From the NCBI GenBank assembly GCA_009885355.1, contig VFKW01000086.1, forward strand, positions 1 to 6,164: a stretch of DNA of 6,164 nucleotides. Reading direction: 5' to 3'. Shown here one piece after another: positions 1 through 5,061 of the stretch. The position numbers were made by a program, and so were the translations under genes. The notes beneath the pieces were generated by a model. That model ran no database searches. It was not told the origin of the DNA and was given only the letters and a program-made list of their open reading frames with translations. This DNA comes from Candidatus Berkelbacteria bacterium (GTDB lineage Bacteria; Patescibacteriota; UBA1384; VFKW01). Numbering within the stretch: position 1 is the stretch's first letter; each line of letters starts with the position of its first letter.

Positions 1-378
1 CAATTACCACAGGGCAAAATACCTTTGGCAAAGCATCAGGAGAGAGTAATCATCATCGGCCGCGGCCTTAACTGGCTGCACCACCCAGATGCATTTGTTA
101 TAACCGCCGATCCAAATTCACAATACCTTATGAAAGAAGCAGAGCGCTCGGCTGGCGTCGGCATACAGGTGGTGCAAAAAGCGCATGGTGAAAATTACAA
201 AATTCCGATCGTTCTGACCTATGTTTATAACGATGGGAAGCATAATATTGAGGATGCCAAAAAGAAAGTATCGGAAACAAAAGAATGGCTGTCTGAAACT
301 TTATCGGGCCAAAATTTATCAGTCCACAAGGCTGTAATAGACAAACCAACCGGTATTTTAACTTGGATTAATAATTAA
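1..378 (+). CDS. 3' end of an unrecognised protein gene (5' truncated by the window edge)
   Basis: The reading frame is open from the first base of the window to the TAA at 376-378, giving about 125 residues. A TTG at 25 could serve as a start, but the frame continues upstream of it (QLPQGKIP...) with no stop and no Shine-Dalgarno sequence, so I read this as the C-terminal part of a longer protein. The visible part alternates beta-like hydrophobic stretches (RVIIIGRG near the window start, then FVITADP, then KIPIVLTYVYNDG) with a charged helix (EDAKKKVSETKEWLSETL). This would suit a small soluble alpha/beta domain. There is no signal peptide or membrane segment in the visible part. I do not recognise the family and assign no function. 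A strong terminator follows within 10 bp, so the gene is probably transcribed separately from the ATP synthase operon. Confidence 0.75.
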   Translation, partial: QLPQGKIPLAKHQERVIIIGRGLNWLHHPDAFVITADPNSQYLMKEAERSAGVGIQVVQKAHGENYKIPIVLTYVYNDGKHNIEDAKKKVSETKEWLSETLSGQNLSVHKAVIDKPTGILTWINN

Positions 379-385
379 AATACCA

Positions 386-413
386 AGCCCCGAGTAATCG
401 GGGCTATTTTTTT
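386..413 (+). terminator. Rho-independent terminator after the upstream gene
   Basis: A perfect 8-bp GC-rich stem, AGCCCCGA (386-393) with TCGGGGCT (398-405), closes a GTAA tetraloop. It is followed by A and seven Ts (407-413). It sits 8 bp after the stop codon of the upstream gene and separates that gene from the ATP synthase operon. It is the only textbook intrinsic terminator I found in the window. Confidence 0.93.
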
Positions 414-582
414 AGGCTGATAAGGGAAAATTGTTTATACTTCTCGCTTACCAACTCGAAGAATATTTGTATCATAATTCCTTGTATTTTGGATACTCAA
501 TAATCGTAAGCAGTGACCATTGATTTTATTTTTTTACTATGCTATGTTTGACCTGAAAAGAAATTATTTTTTTCTTTTTATT
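414..582. other. AT-rich intergenic stretch with no gene seen
   Basis: This stretch between the terminator and the proposed atp promoter is very AT-rich, with long T runs at about 525-535 and 564-584. I see no credible coding frame, no RNA gene and no good terminator. Isolated promoter-like hexamers occur (TATACT at 436, TTGACC at 548) but none has a well-spaced partner. The T-rich tract just upstream of the proposed -35 could act as an upstream promoter element; that is inference. Confidence 0.5.
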
Positions 583-610
583 TTGACTATATATAGTCTT
601 ATATTAAAAT
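583..610 (+). promoter_or_regulatory. Probable sigma-70-type promoter of the atp operon
   Basis: TTGACT (583-588, 5 of 6 matches to the -35 consensus) and TAAAAT (605-610, 5 of 6 matches to the -10 consensus) are separated by 16 bp. This predicts transcription starting near 617, about 65 bp before the atpB start codon. The -35 overlaps a perfect 14-bp palindrome, GACTATATATAGTC (585-598), which could be an operator or simply AT-rich symmetry. It is the best-spaced pair in the leader. No transcription data support it. Confidence 0.45.
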
Positions 611-612
611 CT

Positions 613-667
613 GATCCTGAAACAGTGAGATCCTGAACATCAAATTACATTCGGTTTCAGGATGACA
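613..667. repeat. Palindromic repeat of the ATCCTGAA...TTCAGGATGACA type in the atpB leader
   Basis: ATCCTGAAAC (614-623) is the exact reverse complement of GTTTCAGGAT (654-663), giving a 10-bp stem. A second left-arm copy, GATCCTGAA, sits at 629-637 inside the loop. The right arm is followed by GACA. The same arms recur in compact form at 3168-3194, and a diverged relative with GGGATGACA lies at 2003-2080. In the transcript the hairpin would lie near the 5' end, just before the atpB ribosome-binding site (GGAG, 675-678). Confidence 0.7.
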
Positions 668-683
668 AAAAAATGGAGACAAT

Positions 684-1460
684 ATGGAAGTTCCACTAGC
701 TGCAGAAACAATCGGGCATATCGGCAAATTCGCTGTGACGAACTCTCTTTTGATGGGCTGGGTAGTCATATCTACACTGGCTATTCTCTCTATTTTTGCA
801 ACACGTAAATTGACTAAAGTTCCAGGAAAATTACAAAATGTACTAGAATTGATCATCGAAGCAGCCGACAATATGATCCGCGACCTTGCGGGTGATAAGG
901 GTCGGGCTTTTTTGCCTTTGGTTTTGACTTTCTTTATCTTTATTATGATGTCCAACCTGATGGGGCTTTTGCCTGGCTTGTCGGCGATCGGTTTTTGGGA
1001 AAAACTCGAAGGACACAGAGTGTTCGTTCCCCTGCTTCGCTCGGGAAATTCGGATTTGAATATTACTCTTGGATTGGGCTTGGTCTCTGTTGTGATGACG
1101 CAATATTTTGGTATCAAATACAAAGGTCTATATGGTTATTTTAAACATTATTTTCACAATCCCCTTTCCGGCGGGATCGCTTTTGTGATAGCTGGGCTAG
1201 GAATTGGAATATTCGTTGGGGTCTTGGAAGTGATTTCAGAATTTGTGAAGATCGTGTCTTTGTCATTTAGGTTGTTCGGAAATATTTACGCAGGAGAGGC
1301 AGTTTTGACAACCGTTTCCGGGATTTCCCAATATATCGCGCCATTGCCTTTTTTAATGCTAGAATCCCTAGTGGCTGTGGTGCAGGCAGCGGTATTTTCA
1401 TTGTTGACATTAGTGTTCATCAGTATTATCACAGCCGGACACGAAGAAGGAGCACATTAA
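684..1460 (+). CDS. atpB: F1Fo ATP synthase subunit a (Fo proton channel)
   Basis: Subunit a is the integral membrane stator that forms the two proton half-channels next to the c ring. The 258-residue product is close to the usual bacterial length. Hydrophobic segments lie at about 21-40, 78-98, 125-144, 163-187, 190-215 and 218-250. The essential arginine is R196 in SLSFRLFGN, followed by YAGE with E205 (like E. coli E219). In the last helix Q234 matches E. coli Q252. E227 occupies the place of E. coli H245, a swap common outside the proteobacteria. N91 and P97 in the NLMGLLPG stretch are also conserved. The ATG at 684 has GGAG at 675-678 with a 5-nt spacer. It is the first gene of the cluster; no atpI precedes it. 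The long spacer to atpE (200 bp) is filled mainly by a repeat. Confidence 0.97.
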   Translation: MEVPLAAETIGHIGKFAVTNSLLMGWVVISTLAILSIFATRKLTKVPGKLQNVLELIIEAADNMIRDLAGDKGRAFLPLVLTFFIFIMMSNLMGLLPGLSAIGFWEKLEGHRVFVPLLRSGNSDLNITLGLGLVSVVMTQYFGIKYKGLYGYFKHYFHNPLSGGIAFVIAGLGIGIFVGVLEVISEFVKIVSLSFRLFGNIYAGEAVLTTVSGISQYIAPLPFLMLESLVAVVQAAVFSLLTLVFISIITAGHEEGAH

Positions 1461-1573
1461 AATGACAAATTTCAAATTTCCAATGTCAAAAGAAAACCAA
1501 AATCCAAAGATCAAATTTTTGACATTTAGTCATTTGAAATTGATTGGAAATTAGGATTTTGACATTAGAATTT
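1461..1573. repeat. Interspersed AT-rich repeat, copy A (atpB-atpE spacer)
   Basis: This 113-bp element starts one base after the atpB stop codon. Its left arm is a run of 7-nt words: AATGACA at 1461, AATTTCA at 1468, AATTTCC at 1475 and AATGTCA at 1482. Its right arm carries their complements: TTTTGACATT at 1518 and again at 1557, ATTTGAAATT at 1532, ATTGGAAATT at 1543. The 10-bp word at 1482-1491 can pair with either TTTTGACATT, so two mutually exclusive RNA hairpins are possible. Copy B (5062-5187) matches it with about three substitutions plus one 13-bp net insertion. I recall similar words in Patescibacteria genomes but cannot verify that here. Confidence 0.85.
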
Positions 1574-1650
1574 ATTAATCTGGTTGGTCGGTTTTTGCCA
1601 AATGGCAGGAATGGGCTCGTCAGAGCAGATAAAGCAAATTAATTAATAAC
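1574..1650. other. Remaining leader of atpE, no gene seen
   Basis: This is non-repeat spacer between copy A and the atpE ribosome-binding site. It holds one small stem (TGCC at 1596-1599 with GGCA at 1604-1607) without a T tract, so it is not a convincing terminator. The AT-rich stretch at 1631-1650 would leave the following Shine-Dalgarno sequence unpaired. Confidence 0.4.
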
Positions 1651-1657
1651 GGGAGGT
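1651..1657 (+). promoter_or_regulatory. Strong Shine-Dalgarno sequence of atpE
   Basis: GGGAGGT lies directly before the atpE ATG at 1661. It is the longest match to the anti-Shine-Dalgarno sequence among the genes here; the others have GGAG, GGGAG or AAGGA. A strong site fits the need for about ten or more c subunits per enzyme. The spacer from GGAGG to ATG is short (4 nt). Confidence 0.8.
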
Positions 1658-1660
1658 TAT

Positions 1661-1867
1661 ATGGAAATTACCCTTATGAAAGGCGCAGTTATCGCCATCG
1701 GCGGTATCGCACCAGCTCTTGCCATCGGCATGATCGGCGCAAAAGCCATGGAATCTATCGGCCGCAATCCAGAAGCTAGCGGTAAAGTTTTGGTTCCTAT
1801 GCTTCTTGGCATGGCGTTTGCTGAAGCTATCGCAATTTACGCTTTGGTCTTGGCTTTTTCAAAGTAA
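1661..1867 (+). CDS. atpE: F1Fo ATP synthase subunit c (rotor ring proteolipid)
   Basis: Subunit c forms the membrane rotor ring; each copy carries one ion through the a/c interface. The 68-residue hairpin is slightly shorter than most (70-90). It has helix 1 (about 5-30), the polar loop with R35-N-P-E38 that contacts gamma and epsilon, and helix 2 with the ion-binding E55. Aligned to the Ilyobacter tartaricus Na+ protein, the Na+ ligands Q32, S66 and T67 become I22, A56 and I57, so proton use is expected; Y60 keeps the Y70 position. The helix-packing motif GxGxGxGxG is GxAxAxAxG here (G15, A17, A19, A21, G23), resembling the AxAxAxA of alkaliphilic Bacillus. There is no signal-like N-terminal extension. 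It has a strong ribosome-binding site and long repeat-bearing spacers on both sides. Confidence 0.97.
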   Translation: MEITLMKGAVIAIGGIAPALAIGMIGAKAMESIGRNPEASGKVLVPMLLGMAFAEAIAIYALVLAFSK

Positions 1868-1884
1868 TTTTTCAGGAATCCATA

Positions 1885-1924
1885 CCGGGCGTTAGCTTTG
1901 CTTGCGCCTGGAGTTGGACGCCGG
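1885..1924. repeat. GC-rich imperfect palindrome after atpE
   Basis: CCGGGCGT (1885-1892) pairs with ACGCCGG (1918-1924) with one bulged G. An alternative inner pairing joins CCGGGCG with CGCCTGG (1905-1911) with one mismatch. It is clearly richer in GC than its surroundings and lies 17 bp after the atpE stop. No T tract follows, so it is not a standard terminator. It could stabilise the 3' end of the atpE message; that is inference. Confidence 0.5.
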
Positions 1925-1940
1925 ATGAATTGACAGAAAG

Positions 1941-1990
1941 AATGTCAAATTTCCAATGTCAAATGACAAAAGAAATCCAAAATCCAAACG
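1941..1990. repeat. Partial AT-rich heptamer repeat, copy C
   Basis: This matches the left arm of copies A and B only. 7-nt words start at 1941 (AATGTCA), 1948 (AATTTCC), 1955 (AATGTCA) and 1962 (AATGACA). They are followed by the AAAGAAA...CC and AAAATCC words that also follow in copies A and B. The complementary right arm is absent; a different palindromic element begins about 13 bp downstream. Confidence 0.75.
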
Positions 1991-2002
1991 ATTAAAGGGG
2001 CC

Positions 2003-2080
2003 AGATCCCTCCACCCATTCGGCTATCGCTCAGGGCAGGCTTTCGGTCGGGATGACAAGTGGGTGCAGGGTCAGAATGAC
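2003..2080. repeat. Palindromic element of the AGATCCC...GGGATGACA type before atpF
   Basis: CCCTCCACCCA (2007-2017) and TGGGTGCAGGG (2060-2070) are reverse complements with one mismatch. The inner part holds TCGGGATGACA (2047-2057) and the outer end GTCAGAATGACA (2069-2080). The GGATGACA ending links it to the repeats at 613-667 and 3168-3194. It is far richer in GC than the neighbouring spacer. It looks like a dispersed repetitive element rather than a gene; I see no credible ORF. Confidence 0.6.
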
Positions 2081-2120
2081 AACTACGAGGCGTTGGAATG
2101 AAAATATATAGGAGAAAATT

Positions 2121-2618
2121 ATGGAAGCATTAAAAGAATTTGGAGTTCAGTGGCCGCTATTGGTCGCCTCCATCATCAACTTTGTCATTTTGTTGTTACT
2201 TTTGAAGAAATTTCTCTACGCGCCAATTTTGAAAACATTGGATGAGAGACGTGAGATGATCAAAAAGAGCATGGAAAATGCGGAATTTATCGAAAAAGAG
2301 AAGAAGAAAACCGAAGAGCGAGTTAAGTCGAGCTTGAAATTGGCCAACGAAGAATCTTTGAAGATCATTAATCGAGCACACCTTGCAGCTGAGAAATCAA
2401 AAACTGACATTATTGATGAGGCTAATCAACAGGCTTTAAAGATCATCGAAAGAGCCAAAGAAGAAATCGGGCATGAAAAAGATGAAGCAACCAAGGCGAT
2501 AAAACGTGAATCAGCAGCTTTGATCAGTTCGGCTTTGCGCCAAATTGTGAAAGACTCAAAGAACTTGATTGATGAGGACAAATTGATGAAAGATACTCTG
2601 GAGAAGATTGATGGATAA
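2121..2618 (+). CDS. atpF: F1Fo ATP synthase subunit b (peripheral stalk)
   Basis: Subunit b anchors the stator: its N-terminal helix sits in the membrane and a long coiled coil reaches up to delta and alpha. The 165-residue product has one membrane segment at about 10-28 (rich in V, I and L). The conserved FLYAPILKTLDERREMI stretch at 31-47 corresponds to the E. coli region after the membrane helix. A continuous charged helix follows, rich in K, E and A, to about residue 145. Length is typical (E. coli 156). The ATG at 2121 has GGAGA at 2111-2115 with a 5-nt spacer. Only one b-type gene is present, with no b' duplicate. Its last 8 bp overlap atpH, which suggests translational coupling and one-to-one production control of two stalk proteins. 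Confidence 0.95.
   Translation: MEALKEFGVQWPLLVASIINFVILLLLLKKFLYAPILKTLDERREMIKKSMENAEFIEKEKKKTEERVKSSLKLANEESLKIINRAHLAAEKSKTDIIDEANQQALKIIERAKEEIGHEKDEATKAIKRESAALISSALRQIVKDSKNLIDEDKLMKDTLEKIDG
2600..2606 (+). promoter_or_regulatory. Shine-Dalgarno sequence inside atpF that decides the atpH start
   Basis: GGAGAAG lies in the end of atpF. From GGAG (2600-2603) it is 7 nt to the ATG at 2611 but only 4 nt to the in-frame TTG at 2608. The ATG is the better start both by codon and by spacing. Confidence 0.75.
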
Positions 2619-3123
2619 AAGTAAGATTTTAGCAAAATTGCTTTTGGAAAGCGAGAGCAAGCCAAGTGAAATTTTGTTTCAACTCGGTTTGTTTGAAGAT
2701 GCCATGAAGATGGGGCTTTATAAACTGACTTTGAATCCGGCAATCACAAACGAGAAAAAGAAAACCATCATCAATAAAATATTTAAAGACAATTTAACAG
2801 ATGATACCAAGAAATTTATCGGATTTTTGATCGATGATGATCAGCTGAAATATTTTTCAAAAATCGTGTCGCGCTATACAAAATTGGTAAAAAAACAGCA
2901 TAAGATTGAAATGGTTTTGATAACGAGCGCACGGGAATTATCCAAAGAAAATATTGATAAGCTGACTGAAAAATTGAAAAATACCTTCAAGATAGAACCG
3001 ATGATTACGATAGTAAAAGACGAGAGTGTGCTTGGTGGAATGTCGATCAAGGTTGGAGATAGAGTGTATGATAATACGATTAGTCGGCAGATAGACGCGT
3101 TAAGCAGTAAGCTGGTGAATTAG
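2611..3123 (+). CDS. atpH: F1Fo ATP synthase subunit delta (F1-stalk connector)
   Basis: Delta caps the alpha/beta head and ties it to the C-termini of the b dimer. From the ATG at 2611 the product is 170 residues, near the family norm of about 177. The N-terminal helical domain (about 1-95) is diverged: the usual ARPYAKALFELA start is reduced to SKILAKLLLESE. The C-terminal domain has the hallmark motif at about 138-160, with S139, L141-G-G-M144, K147-V-G-D150, V152 and D154, matching the family pattern D-x-S-(L/V)-(I/L)-G-G...G-D-x-V-x-D. An upstream in-frame TTG (2608) would add one residue and is less likely. It overlaps atpF by 8 bp and ends in TAG at 3121-3123, which is also the start of a heptamer array. 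Confidence 0.94.
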   Translation: MDKSKILAKLLLESESKPSEILFQLGLFEDAMKMGLYKLTLNPAITNEKKKTIINKIFKDNLTDDTKKFIGFLIDDDQLKYFSKIVSRYTKLVKKQHKIEMVLITSARELSKENIDKLTEKLKNTFKIEPMITIVKDESVLGGMSIKVGDRVYDNTISRQIDALSSKLVN

Positions 3124-3149
3124 TATAAAGTATTAGGTATTAAGTATTA
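3121..3149. repeat. Short heptamer array at the atpH stop codon
   Basis: Four 7-nt units follow one another: TAGTATA at 3121, AAGTATT at 3128, AGGTATT at 3135 and AAGTATT at 3142. The first unit contains the atpH stop codon. A small GGCC-TGAC-GGCC hairpin (3152-3163) follows directly. The period equals that of the array at 6093-6164 and of the AATGTCA-type repeats. Confidence 0.75.
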
Positions 3150-3167
3150 AGGGCCTGACGGCCAGGG

Positions 3168-3194
3168 AGATCCTGAAATGAGTTCAGGATGACA
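3168..3194. repeat. Compact palindromic repeat AGATCCTGAA/TTCAGGATGACA
   Basis: ATCCTGAA (3170-3177) and TTCAGGAT (3183-3190) form a perfect 8-bp stem around the 5-nt loop ATGAG, followed by GACA. It is the same family as 613-667, with a shorter loop. There is no T tract, so it is unlikely to terminate transcription by itself. Confidence 0.75.
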
Positions 3195-3225
3195 ATTAAT
3201 TTTAAAGATAAAATGAAGTTTAAGA

Positions 3226-3252
3226 TCCGCCCTTGCACAAGGCTACGGCGGA
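3226..3252. repeat. Palindromic element just before atpA
   Basis: TCCGCC (3226-3231) pairs with GGCGGA (3247-3252). Inside it CCTTG (3231-3235) pairs with CAAGG (3238-3242). The element ends 4 bp before the atpA Shine-Dalgarno sequence (GGGAG, 3257-3261). In the transcript it would form a hairpin beside the ribosome-binding site without covering it. Confidence 0.65.
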
Positions 3253-3267
3253 CAAAGGGAGTACGAT

Positions 3268-5055
3268 ATGTTAAAAGACGAAATACTAAAAGACCTTAAG
3301 GAACAGATCAGCAACTTTTCGGCGGCTGTAAAAATGGAACGCACGGGAGTGGTGACTGAAGTTGGGGATGGAATTGCAAAAGTTTATGGACTGGATGAAG
3401 CTTTGATGAGTGAACTTTTGGAATTTACTCAAGAAAATGCAACTGAACCAATTTATGGCATGGCTTTGAATCTTGAAGAAGACAGTGTTGGGGTGATTAT
3501 CCTTGGGGATGACAGTAAGATCCACAGTGGGGATACTGTCAAAGCGACCGGACGAGTGATGCAAGTACCAGTTGGACCTGCTGTAACCGGACGCGTGGTA
3601 AATGCACTTGGCCAACCGGTTGATGGTAAAGGCAAAATCAATACTGACAAATTTAGAGAAGTTGAAAAAGTAGCTCCCGGGGTTATCACCAGACAATCCG
3701 TAAACACGCCGCTGCAAACCGGTATCAAGGCGATCGATGCGATGATTCCAATTGGCCGCGGCCAGAGGGAATTGATCATTGGAGATAGAGGAACTGGAAA
3801 AACTTCAATTGCGATCGATACAATTTTAAATCAAAAAGGGACCGGCGTATTGTGTGTCTATGTGGCGATCGGCCAAAAAGAATCAAAAGTAGCCCGTATC
3901 ATTGCCCAGCTAGAAGAAGCCGGAGCAATGGAATATACAACTGTAGTTATCGCCGGCTCATCAGCCCCTGCAGCTTTGCAATTTATCTCTCCTTATACAG
4001 GCGTTGCGATGGGTGAATATTTCATGGAACAGGGCAAAGATGTTTTGGTAGTTTATGATGATTTGACCAAACATGCTTGGGCATACCGACAGGTGTCATT
4101 GCTTTTACGCCGCCCACCAGGACGCGAGGCTTATCCAGGCGATGTTTTCTATTTGCACTCACGATTGCTCGAAAGAGCGGCCAGATTGAACAAAGAATAT
4201 GGCGGCGGCTCGATCACGGCCTTGCCAATTATTGAAACACAAGCCGGGGATATTTCGGCTTATATTCCGACAAATGTGATCTCAATCACAGACGGACAGA
4301 TTTTCTTGGAAAGCGATCTGTTTTATGCTGGTACTAGACCTGCTCTAAATGTTGGTTTGTCAGTTTCCCGCGTCGGCGGGGCGGCCCAGATCAAGGCGAT
4401 GAAAAAAGTGGCTGGAAAATTGCGTCTGGATTTGGCGCAATACAGAGAATTGGCGGCTTTTGCGCAGTTCGCAACTGATCTAGATGAAGACACCAGACGA
4501 CAGATCGAACGGGGCAAGCGAATTACAGAAATGTTAAAACAGGTCAATGGCGAGCCAATGTCTGTTGTTGACCAAGTAGTACAGTTGTTTGCAGTGACTA
4601 ATGGATTGATGGATGAAGTATCAGTCGAGGAAATTACAACGACAGCAGCCAATATGGTAGAAAATATGAGAGCAAATTATGCCCAAATATTGGAAAAGAT
4701 CGAAAAAAGCGGAGAAATCGATAAAGAAACCGAAGAAGAATTGACTAAAGCGATAAACAGCCTGCTTGGAAATGACCAAACCCCAATGACCAATGACCAA
4801 GAAGATGATGATGAGGATGACTCCGAAGAAGATAACGAGGAGACCAGCGACGAAGAAGAGGACGAGATTGAGGAAATTGAAGAAAATGAAGACGATGAGG
4901 AAGTTGAAGAAAATGTCAAATTACCTCATTCGAGTCTGAGCCTGAAGGCTTATCCCTCAGAGTCGAAGACAATGTCAAATGTCAAATCAAATCCAAATGA
5001 CAAAGGTCAAATGACAAAAAATAAAAGTAAGAATAAAAAGAAGAAGAAACGATAA
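3268..5055 (+). CDS. atpA: F1Fo ATP synthase subunit alpha with an unusual C-terminal tail
   Basis: Alpha alternates with beta in the F1 head, holds the non-catalytic nucleotide sites and supplies the arginine finger to catalysis. The N-terminal beta-barrel region spans about 25-95. Walker A is at 172-179 (GDRGTGKT; the usual Q is G175). Walker B ends at D264-D265. The alpha/beta signature PALNVGLSVS is at 358-367 and the arginine finger is R368 in SRVGGAAQ. Conserved sequence ends near residue 501, the normal length of alpha. Residues 502-595 are extra: a repeat-like NDQTPMTNDQ, 37 residues of which 29 are Asp or Glu (512-548), then a repeat-encoded basic part ending KNKKKKKR. The ATG at 3268 has GGGAG at 3257-3261 with a 6-nt spacer. 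The core call is firm; the function of the tail is unknown. Confidence 0.97.
   Translation: MLKDEILKDLKEQISNFSAAVKMERTGVVTEVGDGIAKVYGLDEALMSELLEFTQENATEPIYGMALNLEEDSVGVIILGDDSKIHSGDTVKATGRVMQVPVGPAVTGRVVNALGQPVDGKGKINTDKFREVEKVAPGVITRQSVNTPLQTGIKAIDAMIPIGRGQRELIIGDRGTGKTSIAIDTILNQKGTGVLCVYVAIGQKESKVARIIAQLEEAGAMEYTTVVIAGSSAPAALQFISPYTGVAMGEYFMEQGKDVLVVYDDLTKHAWAYRQVSLLLRRPPGREAYPGDVFYLHSRLLERAARLNKEYGGGSITALPIIETQAGDISAYIPTNVISITDGQIFLESDLFYAGTRPALNVGLSVSRVGGAAQIKAMKKVAGKLRLDLAQYRELAAFAQFATDLDEDTRRQIERGKRITEMLKQVNGEPMSVVDQVVQLFAVTNGLMDEVSVEEITTTAANMVENMRANYAQILEKIEKSGEIDKETEEELTKAINSLLGNDQTPMTNDQEDDDEDDSEEDNEETSDEEEDEIEEIEENEDDEEVEENVKLPHSSLSLKAYPSESKTMSNVKSNPNDKGQMTKNKSKNKKKKKR
4771..4800. 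repeat. In-frame AATGACC heptamers at the start of the alpha tail
   Basis: AATGACC occurs at 4771, 4785 and 4792 (the last two adjacent, the first offset by an extra 7 nt), encoding NDQTPMTNDQ. This is exactly where similarity to other alpha subunits stops. The word is one base away from the AATGACA word of the intergenic repeats. Confidence 0.7.
4801..4911 (+). other. Acidic low-complexity segment of alpha (residues 512-548)
   Basis: Of 37 codons, 29 are Asp or Glu. Both synonymous codons of each are used in mixed order (GAA/GAG and GAT/GAC), so the DNA is not a simple perfect repeat. That mix suggests the amino-acid composition, rather than the DNA word, is kept. The rest are S, N, T, I and V. 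It is predicted to be disordered and strongly negative. No function is assigned. Confidence 0.75.
4929..4967. repeat. Palindromic element inside the atpA tail
   Basis: TTCGAGTCTGAG (4929-4940) and CTCAGAGTCGAA (4956-4967) are reverse complements with one mismatch in 12, around a 15-nt loop. The element is read in frame as part of the tail (from H553, through SSLSLKAYPSES). It looks like a dispersed palindromic repeat captured by the coding frame. Confidence 0.65.
4971..5020. repeat. In-frame AATGTCA/AATGACA heptamer run near the end of atpA
   Basis: 7-nt words start at 4971 and 4978 (AATGTCA), 4996 and 5010 (AATGACA) and 5003 (AAGGTCA), with the shorter words AATCA and AATCCA between. They are the same words as in the intergenic copies A, B and C, but here they encode part of alpha (about residues 568-585). 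Copy B starts 42 bp further on, past the stop codon. Confidence 0.75.
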
Positions 5056-5061
5056 TATAAA

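Noticed and set aside
25..27. TTG as the true start of the first gene
   Set aside because: The frame stays open upstream to the window edge and no Shine-Dalgarno sequence precedes it, so a truncated gene is more likely.
599..1123. A 174-codon open frame on the - strand opposite atpB
   Set aside because: It lies antisense to a clear atpB, has no family resemblance and no ribosome-binding site. It is a shadow of the real gene. The same applies to the other - strand frames opposite atpF, atpH and atpA.
1462..1554. A 30-codon ORF inside copy A (starting MTNFKF), with a matching 37-codon ORF in copy B at 5063-5176
   Set aside because: The left parts match in both copies, but this follows from the near-identical DNA. 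The ends differ, the composition is repeat-like, and only copy A has a possible upstream GGAG. I judge it non-coding.
1596..1607. Terminator between atpB and atpE
   Set aside because: The stem is only 4-5 bp with no downstream T tract.
1661..1867. Sodium-coupled ATP synthase
   Set aside because: The Gln, Ser and Thr that bind Na+ in the Ilyobacter c subunit are Ile, Ala and Ile here. Only the Glu and Tyr remain, as in proton-coupled enzymes.
4677..4919. A serine-rich open frame on the - strand
   Set aside because: It is the complement of the GAA/GAT/GAG-rich acidic tail codons of atpA, which read as serine in reverse. No start signal supports it.
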